From Ignavibacteriales bacterium CG12_big_fil_rev_8_21_14_0_65_30_8 (GTDB lineage: Bacteria; Bacteroidota; Ignavibacteria; Ignavibacteriales; Ignavibacteriaceae): 15,971 bases of DNA. A program made the position numbers and the translations under genes. The stretch is from contig PFGS01000215.1 of NCBI GenBank assembly GCA_002783525.1, positions 1 to 15,971 of the forward strand, written 5' to 3'. Below the pieces are notes generated by a model that was not told where the DNA came from, searched no databases, and saw nothing but the letters and a program-made list of their open reading frames with translations. Positions 7,540 to 14,993 of this stretch are shown here, piece after piece (position 1 is the stretch's first letter; each line of letters starts with the position of its first letter).

Positions 7540-8394
7540 TTGAGAATTACTAAACAATTTACCAACCGTGAAAGCCAATCACTGGATAAGTATTTACAAG
7601 AAATTGGTAAAGTAGATTTACTCACAGCAGATCAAGAAATTGAATTAGCAATAAAAATAAAAAAGGGAAGCCAAGAAGCCTTAGAATTACTTACTAAAGC
7701 AAATTTAAGATTTGTTGTAAGTGTTGCCAAACAATACCAAAATCAAGGTCTTTCATTAGGAGACCTAATAAATGAAGGAAATCTTGGTCTTATTAAAGCC
7801 GCTAAAAGGTTTGACGAAACCCGTGGATTTAAATTCATTTCCTATGCAGTCTGGTGGATAAGACAATCAATTCTTCAGGCACTGGCAGAACAATCCAGAA
7901 TAGTAAGATTACCACTTAACAGAGTTGGAGCTTTAAATAAAATAGGAAAAGCATACAGTAATTTAGAACAAGAATTTGAAAGAGAACCGAGTGCAACTGA
8001 ATTAGCAAATGAACTTGAGATGGATGTTAGTGAAGTATCAGATAATTTGAAAATATCCGGAAGACATATTTCTGTAGACGCACCTTTTGCACAAGGTGAT
8101 AATAACAGTTTATTAGATGTAATTGAAAATGAACACCAGCCTGAACCTGATAATTTATTGATGAATGAATCATTAAGATCTGAAATTGATAGAGCATTAT
8201 CTACGCTTTCAGAACGGGAAGCTGAAGTTATTAAATTATATTTTGGTTTGAAGAAAGAGCATTCATTAACTTTAGAAGAAATAGGTGAAAAATTTAATCT
8301 AACAAGGGAGAGAGTAAGACAAATTAAAGAAAAAGCTATTCGAAGATTAAGACATGCTTCAAGGAGTAAAAATCTTAGATCATATTTGGGGTAA
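7540..8394 (+). CDS. rpoD: Primary RNA polymerase sigma factor (RpoD/SigA, short Bacteroidetes/Chlorobi type)
   Basis: Sigma-70 family housekeeping factor of 284 aa. It begins directly with region 1.2 (SLDKYLQEIGKVDLLT, residues 14-29) and lacks region 1.1 and the non-conserved insert. Region 2 holds the core-binding and -10 recognition segments (about 52-122, including FKFISYAVWWIRQSI 97-111). Region 3 spans about 125-185. Region 4 ends with the helix-turn-helix LTLEEIGEKFNLTRERVRQIKEKAIRRLRH (about 243-272), which reads the -35 element. The near-perfect fit to the primary group, with no reduction in any region, argues against an alternative sigma. The start is TTG at 7540, with AGAGGGA at 7525-7531 upstream; the next Met lies far inside. 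The downstream lipoprotein gene starts within its last 41 nt. Confidence 0.95.
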   Translation: MRITKQFTNRESQSLDKYLQEIGKVDLLTADQEIELAIKIKKGSQEALELLTKANLRFVVSVAKQYQNQGLSLGDLINEGNLGLIKAAKRFDETRGFKFISYAVWWIRQSILQALAEQSRIVRLPLNRVGALNKIGKAYSNLEQEFEREPSATELANELEMDVSEVSDNLKISGRHISVDAPFAQGDNNSLLDVIENEHQPEPDNLLMNESLRSEIDRALSTLSEREAEVIKLYFGLKKEHSLTLEEIGEKFNLTRERVRQIKEKAIRRLRHASRSKNLRSYLG

Positions 8395-9025
8395 ATTAAT
8401 CAAATATAATTTAGGCTTACTTCTTTTAATTGGAATAAGTTTATTTATATATTCAGGGTGTTCTGCCTCATCTAATACTACTCGTTACAATAGACCATAC
8501 AATGAAGATAAACCTGAAAAAGAAAATGATATTAGATTTTCTTCTGATGATCCGGATATTGCACCTGCAGATAACACCCCAGTTGATATAGACAATCTTG
8601 TTAGTAAGATAAGTTCACCCTCAAATTCCCCTTCTAAAAATATAAATTTAAAAGAAAAACTGTTAATGGAAATTATTAGATATATGAATACACCTTATAA
8701 ATATGGCGGTATTACAAAAAGGGGGATCGATTGTTCTGCTTTTACACAAACAATGTTTAAAAATACTGTGTCTTTAGATCTAAACAGAACAACAAGAGAT
8801 CAATATAATATGGGAAAGGATATTAGTGAAAAAGATGAGTTGAAATTTGGGGATTTAGTATTTTTCGATACAAGACGGTCTGTAAAACCAGGTCATGTTG
8901 GAATTTATTTGGGTGATAATTTATTTGCCCATGCAAGTTCTTCAAAAGGTGTAACAATTTCGTCTATTAATTCTTCTTACTATGAAAACCGATTTATGGG
9001 TGGAAGAAGAGTAAGTAAGTTTTAA
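8354..9025 (+). CDS. NlpC/P60 family lipoprotein peptidase (Spr/MepS-like)
   Basis: Predicted envelope lipoprotein that cuts peptide cross-bridges or stem peptides of murein. The 223-aa product has a basic N-terminus, a hydrophobic stretch (about residues 20-33) and a lipobox-like YSGC with Cys36 as the acylation site. A low-complexity linker extends to about residue 95, followed by an NlpC/P60 domain. Catalytic residues are visible: Cys127 (IDCSAF), His181 (GHVGIY) and a third His193 (FAHASS). The only in-frame start is ATG 8354 inside rpoD, giving a 41-nt overlap and a somewhat long n-region of 19 residues. An AAGGAG lies just downstream of that ATG (8361-8366), but no standard start follows it at usable spacing. 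The gene ends at a terminator shared with the convergent nrdJ. Confidence 0.88.
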   Translation: MLQGVKILDHIWGKLIKYNLGLLLLIGISLFIYSGCSASSNTTRYNRPYNEDKPEKENDIRFSSDDPDIAPADNTPVDIDNLVSKISSPSNSPSKNINLKEKLLMEIIRYMNTPYKYGGITKRGIDCSAFTQTMFKNTVSLDLNRTTRDQYNMGKDISEKDELKFGDLVFFDTRRSVKPGHVGIYLGDNLFAHASSSKGVTISSINSSYYENRFMGGRRVSKF

Positions 9026-9028
9026 AAT

Positions 9029-9062
9029 AAAAAACCCAGCTTGTATTAAAAGCTGGGCTTTA
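9029..9062. terminator. Bidirectional terminator between the NlpC/P60 gene and nrdJ
   Basis: The stem is CCCAGCTT (9035-9042) against AAGCTGGG (9050-9057), a perfect 8 bp with loop GTATTAA. An A-rich run precedes it (AATAAAAAA, which is the T-run for the minus strand) and CTTTAATA follows it on the plus strand. It lies between two convergent stop codons, as expected for a shared terminator. It should work better for nrdJ, which has the longer U-tract. Confidence 0.88.
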
Positions 9063-9085
9063 ATATCTAATATTTACTTCTTATA

Positions 9086-12000
9086 TCAACTACATCCAGA
9101 AGTTGATCCGCAAGTCATACATTTTAAACAAGTACCATTTCTAACCATTGTCATGCTTTGGCATTCAGTGCATATATCACCAGTATAACCTTGCTCAATT
9201 GCAGTTTTTACTTTTGCTGTTAAAGTGTCAGTATGATGGTTTTGTTTTTGACCCCCTTTACTCTTTTGCGAAATATGATCTCTTGGAAAAATACCGTCTC
9301 TGTCTAAAATAACTTTCTTTTCAGCTTTAGATTGATTAGCACTTTTATCAATGTCATCCAGATTTTTAACAATTCCCGGTGAAACTTTCTTTTCAATTTC
9401 TCCCGGGGTAACATGAGCCAAATCATTCCGACCTAAATATGTTACTGCTAATTCTCTAAAAATATAATCAATAACAGAAGTTGTCATTTTTATATTTTCA
9501 TTACCGGTTACCATGCCGCTAGGTTCAAACCTGGTGAAAACAAAAGCATCAACAAATTCATCAAGAGGTACACCGTGTTGCAAACCTAAAGAAATTGAAA
9601 TAGCAAAACAGTTCAGCAAACTTCTGAATGCTGCACCTTCTCTGTGCATATCAATAAAAATTTCACCTAGCTGACCATTTTCATATTCTCCTGTTCTAAT
9701 AAATATTGATTGTCCGTTAATTTTTGCCTTTTGAGTATAACCTTCTCTTCTGTCTGGTAATTTCTGTCTTTTTGCGATGTAACGGTACATAATTTTTTCG
9801 GCATATTTAACAATATCATTGTTCTCTTTATCTTCTAATATATCTTCCAGTTCTTCATCACTCATTGTATTTAATGGTTGTGATAATTTTGAACCATCCC
9901 TATAAAGAGCATTAGCTTTTATTCCTAGCTTCCATGAATCCATATAGGCTTTTTTAATATCATCTACAGTTGCTGAATTTGGCAGATTTATTGTTTTTGA
10001 TATTGCCCCCGAAATAAATGGTTGTGCTGCTGCCATCATTTTTATATGAGCTGATGAACGGATATATCTGGTACCTTTTTTACCGCATTTATTTGCACAA
10101 TCAAAAACAGGATAATGTTTTGCATCTAAGAATGGAGCTCCTTCAGTTGTCATTGTTCCGCATACATAATCATTGGCAGAAGAAATTTCTTGTTTTGAAT
10201 ATCCTAATGCCGTTAAAAGATTAAAATCATAATCATCAATATCTTCTTTAAGGAAGTTTAATTTTTCAATTAAAAATGATTTACCTATTGTAAAAGAGTT
10301 GAAAACAAAACTTAGATCAAAAGCTGAGGGTAATGCTTTTTCTATCTTATCTATAATTGCATCAGTAAAACCTTTTGCTTTTAAAGTTTCATGATTTATA
10401 TATGGACATCCTTCAAGACTTCCTGATCCTTTAGCATATTTTACAATTTCATTTATCTGATCTTGATTGTAACCAAGTTTTTTTAGAGCCGGCAGCGTTG
10501 ATTGATTTATAATTTTGAAATAACCGCCTCCTGCAAGTTTTTTAAATTTTACCAAAGCAAAATCCGGTTCAACTCCTGTGGTATCGCAATCCATTACTAA
10601 ACCGATTGTTCCGGTTGGTGCTATAACTGTAACTTGAGCATTTCTAAAACCAAAGTTATTTCCAAGTTCTAAAGCTTTATCTGCGTCTTCTCTGGCAGCT
10701 TTTAACAGATCGGATGGGCAGTAGTTTGGATTAATACCCATAGGGAAAATACTGAGTTTTTCATATTCTTCTTTAGGTACATTATATGCTGCTCTTCTGT
10801 GATTTCTAATAACCTTAAGCATATGTTTTTTATTTTTTTCATACTCAGTAAATGTTCCAAGTTCTTTGGCCATTTCAGCAGAAGTTGAATATGCTGTCAT
10901 ATGCATTATTGAAGTAATAGCACCGCAAATTGCAAAAGCTTCATTACTGTCATATGGAATTCCCTGGAACATAAGCAGAGATCCCAAATTAGCATACCCT
11001 AATCCCAATGTTCTGTAATCATAACTTAACTGTGCAATTTCTTTACTTGGGAACTGTGCCATAAGAACGCTGATCTCTAAAACTATTGTCCAGAGCTTAG
11101 CGGCGTGTCTAAATGCAGGTATATTAAAAGTATGTGTAGTATCATTATAAAATTTTACAAGATTAAGTGATGCTAAATTACAGGCTGTATCATCCAGGAA
11201 CATATATTCACTACAAGGATTAGAAGCCTTTATTTCTCCACCTTCGGGGCAGGTATGCCATTCATTTATTGTAGTATGATATTGTATACCCGGGTCAGCG
11301 CATGACCAAGCTGCATAGGAAATATCATCCCAAAGTTCTTTTGCTTTTAATGATTTACATGGTTTAGGTTTTCTATTTTCTTCTTTAGCTTTTTTCTTTT
11401 CAACTCTCCAAAATAATTCCCATTCGCTGTCTTTAAGTACAGCTGTCATAAAATTATTTGTAACTCTAATTGAATTATTAGAATTTTGTCCTGATACTGT
11501 TAAATAAGATTCAGATGTCCAGTCTGTATCATAAGTTGGGAATTCAATTGATTTAAAACCCAATTTAGCTAGTTGAATAACTCTATCAATATAGTTGTTT
11601 GGGATATTTACTTTTTTAGCTTCCTTAACTGCAGATTTTAATTTTTCATTAACCATTTTATTAAATCTGTCATTTTCAGGATGATCGGCATAACAAGCCT
11701 TCATAATATTGTTCAAGTGGAAATTACATAGCTTTGAACCGGCAACAAGTGAAGCTACTTTTTGTTCTTCTTTTACTTTCCAGTTAATAAATTCTTCAAT
11801 ATCCGGATGATCTAAATCAACTGTGACCATTTTAGCCGCACGTCTGGTTGTTCCACCGGATTTTATAGCTCCTGCTGATCTATCTCCTATCTTTAAAAAA
11901 GACATTAAACCTGAAGACTTTCCACCACCGCTAAGTGGTTCTTCATTTCCTCTAATATCAGAAAAATTTGATCCTGTACCTGAACCGTATTTAAAAAGTC

Positions 12001-12667
12001 TTGCTTCACGTACCCAAAGGTCCATAATACCGCCTTCGTTTACCAAGTCATCTTTTATTGATTGAATAAAACAAGCGTGTGGTTGAGGATGAGTATAAGC
12101 ATCAGTAGAGGCCGTAAGTTTACCGGTTTTATGGTCCACATAATAATGTCCTTGTGCGGGTCCTGATATTCCGTATGCCCAATTTAGCCCTGTATTAAAC
12201 CATTGAGGACTATTTGGTGCTGCAAATTGTTGAGCCAGCATATACATCAATTCACCGTAAAATGCCTTAGCATCTTCTTCAGAGTTGAAATAATTAGCCT
12301 TCCATCCCCAATATGTCCAACAACCGGTTAATCTATGAAAAACCTGTCTTGCATCGTTTTCGTGAGAAAATCTTTCATCTTCCGGCAGTTGCCCAAGTTT
12401 CTGAATATCTGCCGTTGAAGATTGCAACCAAACTGGAACATCTTTTTCTTTAACCTTTTTTACAAGTTTGGGTATACCTGCTTTTCTAAAATATTTTTGT
12501 GCAATAATATCAGTAGCTACCTGAGACCAAGTTGCAGGAACCATCACATTATCCATTTTAAAAACTACAGTACCATCAGGGTTCTTAATTTCTGAGGTCC
12601 TTTTTACAAATTCTATAGATGATAGTGGGTCTTTTTCAGATTGTGTAAATAGTCTATCAATTTGCAT
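9086..12667 (-). CDS. nrdJ: Adenosylcobalamin-dependent (class II) ribonucleotide reductase, long form
   Basis: Makes deoxyribonucleotides with a B12-generated thiyl radical, independent of oxygen. The 1193-aa protein has the class II active site: thiyl-radical Cys485 in NPCSE (Asn483, Glu487) and the redox pair Cys199 (PHACFIQ) and Cys496 (TACNLASLNL). The 11-residue spacing from 485 to 496 equals that in Thermotoga NrdJ (from memory). APTGTIG (684-690) fits the substrate phosphate loop. A TSCPD-type domain is near residues 983-1065. The tail has six cysteines (1166, 1169, 1180, 1183, 1186, 1192), probably for zinc binding and re-reduction. Compared with the short Thermotoga form, about 100 extra residues lie between Cys199 and Cys485. 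The ATG start has GGAGAT upstream (complement of 12673-12678). No other reductase gene is in the window. Confidence 0.95.
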   Translation of the reverse strand: MQIDRLFTQSEKDPLSSIEFVKRTSEIKNPDGTVVFKMDNVMVPATWSQVATDIIAQKYFRKAGIPKLVKKVKEKDVPVWLQSSTADIQKLGQLPEDERFSHENDARQVFHRLTGCWTYWGWKANYFNSEEDAKAFYGELMYMLAQQFAAPNSPQWFNTGLNWAYGISGPAQGHYYVDHKTGKLTASTDAYTHPQPHACFIQSIKDDLVNEGGIMDLWVREARLFKYGSGTGSNFSDIRGNEEPLSGGGKSSGLMSFLKIGDRSAGAIKSGGTTRRAAKMVTVDLDHPDIEEFINWKVKEEQKVASLVAGSKLCNFHLNNIMKACYADHPENDRFNKMVNEKLKSAVKEAKKVNIPNNYIDRVIQLAKLGFKSIEFPTYDTDWTSESYLTVSGQNSNNSIRVTNNFMTAVLKDSEWELFWRVEKKKAKEENRKPKPCKSLKAKELWDDISYAAWSCADPGIQYHTTINEWHTCPEGGEIKASNPCSEYMFLDDTACNLASLNLVKFYNDTTHTFNIPAFRHAAKLWTIVLEISVLMAQFPSKEIAQLSYDYRTLGLGYANLGSLLMFQGIPYDSNEAFAICGAITSIMHMTAYSTSAEMAKELGTFTEYEKNKKHMLKVIRNHRRAAYNVPKEEYEKLSIFPMGINPNYCPSDLLKAAREDADKALELGNNFGFRNAQVTVIAPTGTIGLVMDCDTTGVEPDFALVKFKKLAGGGYFKIINQSTLPALKKLGYNQDQINEIVKYAKGSGSLEGCPYINHETLKAKGFTDAIIDKIEKALPSAFDLSFVFNSFTIGKSFLIEKLNFLKEDIDDYDFNLLTALGYSKQEISSANDYVCGTMTTEGAPFLDAKHYPVFDCANKCGKKGTRYIRSSAHIKMMAAAQPFISGAISKTINLPNSATVDDIKKAYMDSWKLGIKANALYRDGSKLSQPLNTMSDEELEDILEDKENNDIVKYAEKIMYRYIAKRQKLPDRREGYTQKAKINGQSIFIRTGEYENGQLGEIFIDMHREGAAFRSLLNCFAISISLGLQHGVPLDEFVDAFVFTRFEPSGMVTGNENIKMTTSVIDYIFRELAVTYLGRNDLAHVTPGEIEKKVSPGIVKNLDDIDKSANQSKAEKKVILDRDGIFPRDHISQKSKGGQKQNHHTDTLTAKVKTAIEQGYTGDICTECQSMTMVRNGTCLKCMTCGSTSGCS

Positions 12668-12851
12668 GTTTTATCTCCGTTAACTTGGTTTTGGCTTTGT
12701 GAATTTATAGTTGTAATATTAAAAAAATATAAATTGAAAAGATATATTGACTTACAAGTTTTTTTTTCATGAAGTAAAAAATATAGTTTGAAAGGTTTTT
12801 TCCAAACAAAAAAATTATCAACAATTAATAGATCGATTCCAAATGGTGTTC

Positions 12852-12887
12852 AATTGTCAACTAACTTCGAGAATTTTTTTGACAATT
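12852..12887. repeat. Inverted repeat with outward-facing TTGACA in both arms
   Basis: AATTGTCAA (12852-12860) and TTGACAATT (12879-12887) are perfect 9-bp inverted arms separated by 18 bp. Each arm contains a TTGACA reading outward: 12879-12884 on the plus strand toward the ABC operon, and 12860-12855 on the minus strand toward nrdJ. They may be back-to-back -35 boxes or a dimer-binding operator. Neither has a good TATAAT at 16-18 bp, so the promoter reading is weak. The repeat itself is certain. Confidence 0.5.
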
Positions 12888-13009
12888 ACAAATTTATTTT
12901 AGTTTATATTAAAAATAATTTTATTTTATTACTTGGACGGGTAAATCATTTTAATTTATCTTACAGAACTTAACTAAAATAGTTGTTAAAATATCCCCTT
13001 AAGCCATTG

Positions 13010-13060
13010 TTTTATAGGAGCTTAGCCAAGCCGCTAATTTTAACTGTTTTCCTATTAAAA
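13010..13060. other. Candidate structured element (inverted repeat enclosing a hairpin)
   Basis: An outer pairing TTTTATAGGA (13010-13019) with TCCTATTAAAA (13050-13060) makes about ten pairs with one bulge. Inside lies GCTT-AGCC-AAGC (13020-13031), which overlaps an alternative hairpin TTAGC-CAAGCC-GCTAA (13022-13037). The two inner hairpins exclude each other. The patch is richer in G/C than its surroundings. Strand and function are unknown: it could be a 5' leader of nrdJ, a leader of the ABC operon, or a small RNA. It is not a terminator on the plus strand, as no T-run follows. Confidence 0.3.
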
Positions 13061-13236
13061 AAAATTATTTGATATGACTTTTATCTATTAAAAATAATAT
13101 TATTATTTCTAAAATATTAGATTACTTGCTTATCAATCCATATCAAGAATTATCATTATATTTATCCACTCATAATAATATTTTTACTTCAATAGAATAA
13201 ATAATCTATTTTGATAAAAACTAAAAATTAATAAAG

Positions 13237-14160
13237 TTGAACTACGAAAAAGTAATAGAAATTCTAGGTCTTACTAAAAAATTTAAGAACCTTACTGCGG
13301 TGGATGATCTGGATCTAACAGTATTGAAGGGTGATGTTTTTGGATTTTTAGGACCCAATGGTGCAGGTAAAAGTACCACGATAAGAATGATGCTTTCACT
13401 TATAGCGCCTACTTCAGGAACTATTAAAATTTTTGGTAAAACATTATTAACCGATAGAAAAGATATTTTAAGAAGAGTTGGTGCTATTGTAGAGAAACCG
13501 GATTTCTACAAAAACCTTTCTGCTTATAAAAATTTATCCATACTTGGCAAATTAAGTATGGGAGAAGTTTCCAAAACTAAAATAATGGAAATACTTGAAT
13601 TAGTCGGATTAGAAAAGAGATACAAAAGCAAGGTTAAAACATATTCTCACGGAATGAAGCAAAGACTGGGAATTGCACAAGCACTTCTTCACGATCCTGA
13701 TCTAATTGTTTTAGATGAACCTACAACAGGTCTTGATCCTCAGGGTATGAAAGAAATAAGAGATCTTTTAATAATGTTAAGCCGAGAAAAAGGTAAAACA
13801 ATATTTCTTTCATCACATATTTTATCAGAAATAGAAATTGTTGCTACAAGAATGATAATTTTAGATAACGGCAAAAAGGTTGTAGAAGGTAAGGTAAACG
13901 AATTACTGAATAAAAATAAATTAAAAGTAACTTTTGAAGTAAATGACATTAATACAACTAAGAATTTATTAGAAACAACAGCCTGGAAAGATAAAATTTA
14001 TTCATCATTGGATAATAAAATTGTTTTTATACTTGAACCAGAAGAAATTGCCCCCATAAATAAATTTTTGATCGAAAAAAATATTGAGATAAGTGCAGTT
14101 ATTCCTACTCGTTCATTAGAGGAATATTTCTTAAAAATAACTGAAAAAAGTACAAAATGA
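13237..14160 (+). CDS. ABC transporter ATP-binding protein (ABC-2/BcrA-like)
   Basis: Cytoplasmic ATPase of an exporter-type ABC system, 307 aa. Motifs in order are Walker A GPNGAGKST (residues 39-47), a Q-loop position occupied by Glu86 (VEKPDFY, as is common in the BcrA-like group), the signature YSHGMKQRLG (136-145), Walker B LIVLDEP (156-162), D-loop GLDP, and H-loop His194 (LSSHILSE). The C-terminal 85 residues are an accessory domain typical of drug or antimicrobial-peptide exporters (BcrA/CcmA-like). The start is TTG at 13237, giving a natural N-terminus (MNYEKVIEILGLTKKF); the next in-frame ATG lies past Walker A. Its stop overlaps the permease start by 4 nt (ATGA), so the two are translationally coupled. 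The cargo cannot be told from sequence. Confidence 0.93.
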   Translation: MNYEKVIEILGLTKKFKNLTAVDDLDLTVLKGDVFGFLGPNGAGKSTTIRMMLSLIAPTSGTIKIFGKTLLTDRKDILRRVGAIVEKPDFYKNLSAYKNLSILGKLSMGEVSKTKIMEILELVGLEKRYKSKVKTYSHGMKQRLGIAQALLHDPDLIVLDEPTTGLDPQGMKEIRDLLIMLSREKGKTIFLSSHILSEIEIVATRMIILDNGKKVVEGKVNELLNKNKLKVTFEVNDINTTKNLLETTAWKDKIYSSLDNKIVFILEPEEIAPINKFLIEKNIEISAVIPTRSLEEYFLKITEKSTK

Positions 14161-14993
14161 AATCACTTATAAGCATTGAATTATATAAAATATTTAGGAA
14201 ATGGCGTACCTATATAGGTTTTGCTGCTGTTACTTTTTTAGTTTTACTAATTCAATTTGCAATTTCCTTGGGTGAAAAAGATGCAGCCAGCAGATTGACA
14301 AATCAATTGTCAGAATCATTTCTAATGGTTGGTAATTTATTGAATGGCTATTTTGTCTCTTATATGATCTTGAATGCAATTATTGTAAACATTCCTTTTT
14401 TAATTGTGTTGGTGGCAGGAGATATGTTAGCAGGTGAAGCTACAGCAGGAACATACAGAGTTTTAATGACCAGACCAATTTCTCGTTTTCAAGTAGTTTT
14501 TTCTAAATTTTTATCCAGCCTTATTTATAGTTTTATGTTGATAGCTTGGCTTGCTTTATTAAGCATAGTATTAGGTTTGATTTTATTTGGATCCGGCGAG
14601 TTGATTGTTTTTCAGAAAGGACTAATAATATTTGCAAAAGATGACATAATTTGGAGATTTATTTTAGCTTATTTGATGGCTGCATTAACTATGTGCACAG
14701 TAGCATCATTGGCTTTTTTATTTTCTTCTTTAGTTGAAAATGCAATTGGACCAATTGTTACTGCAATGGCTATAATAATTGTGTTTGCTATTCTATCGGC
14801 AATACCAATAGATTTTTTCCAGACTATTAAACCATATTTATTTACAAATTATATATTCTCTTGGAATTTATTTTTTGAAGATACGTTAAACTATACTGAA
14901 TTATTAAAAGCATTAGGGGTTTTGATTGGGCATATAGTAGTTCTGTTTGGTATTACAGCTTATATCTTTGAAAAGAAGGATATTTTAACATGA
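14157..14993 (+). CDS. ABC-2 type transporter permease
   Basis: Integral membrane partner of the preceding ATPase, 278 aa with about six hydrophobic segments. The first follows a cytoplasmic start (KIFRKWRTYIGFAAVTFLVLLI). The segment DMLAGEATAGTYRVLMTRPISRFQVVFSK between helices 2 and 3 is the cytoplasmic coupling-helix region usual in this family, where the permease meets the ATPase. The last helix ends at YIFEKKDI. One permease and one ATPase imply a complex with two copies of each. It overlaps the gene before by 4 nt and the gene after by 4 nt (ATGA at both), a strong sign of a single functional unit. Substrate unknown. Confidence 0.9.
   Translation: MKSLISIELYKIFRKWRTYIGFAAVTFLVLLIQFAISLGEKDAASRLTNQLSESFLMVGNLLNGYFVSYMILNAIIVNIPFLIVLVAGDMLAGEATAGTYRVLMTRPISRFQVVFSKFLSSLIYSFMLIAWLALLSIVLGLILFGSGELIVFQKGLIIFAKDDIIWRFILAYLMAALTMCTVASLAFLFSSLVENAIGPIVTAMAIIIVFAILSAIPIDFFQTIKPYLFTNYIFSWNLFFEDTLNYTELLKALGVLIGHIVVLFGITAYIFEKKDILT

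Larger units (their letters stand above)
12668..13236. other. 569-bp divergent intergenic region between nrdJ and the ABC operon
   Basis: This must hold the promoters of nrdJ (leftward) and of the ABC operon (rightward). It is very A/T-rich, apart from a more G/C-containing patch at about 12993-13055. I see two notable inverted-repeat structures (listed separately), no tRNA, no B12 box and no convincing NrdR box pair. An open frame at 12788-12973 is unlikely to be a gene. Confidence 0.6.

Noticed and set aside
7540..8394. Reading the sigma factor as an alternative (stress or flagellar) sigma because it is short and lacks region 1.1
   Set aside because: All regions match the primary group closely, and absence of region 1.1 is normal for primary sigma factors of Bacteroidetes/Chlorobi.
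9086..12667. Plus-strand open frames within nrdJ (10018-10224, 11823-12065) and minus-strand frames within the ribosomal and GAF genes
   Set aside because: They are shadow frames opposite or inside well-supported conserved genes, without ribosome binding sites or family features.
12740..12800. Possible NrdR box pair upstream of nrdJ (CAAACTATAT and CAATATATC on the minus strand)
   Set aside because: Each keeps only the A/T core of the consensus, the flanking inverted GTGT/ACAC arms are missing, and the spacing (about 40 bp) does not fit the usual box pair.
12788..12973. A 61-codon open frame starting at TTG in the nrdJ-ABC intergenic region
   Set aside because: No ribosome binding site, Phe/Asn/Ile-rich composition typical of translated A/T-rich noncoding DNA, no recognisable motif, and it runs through the TTGACA inverted repeat.
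12990..13080. Possible adenosylcobalamin riboswitch for the B12-dependent reductase (AAGCCATTG at 13001-13009 and AAGTCATATC on the minus strand recall parts of the motif)
   Set aside because: The two fragments are on opposite strands and the diagnostic B12 box is missing in both orientations, so the match is not better than chance.
13091..13195. A/T-only palindromes such as AAATAAT-ATT-ATTATTT
   Set aside because: In near-pure A/T sequence such pairings are expected by chance and no T-run or conserved partner makes them a terminator or operator.
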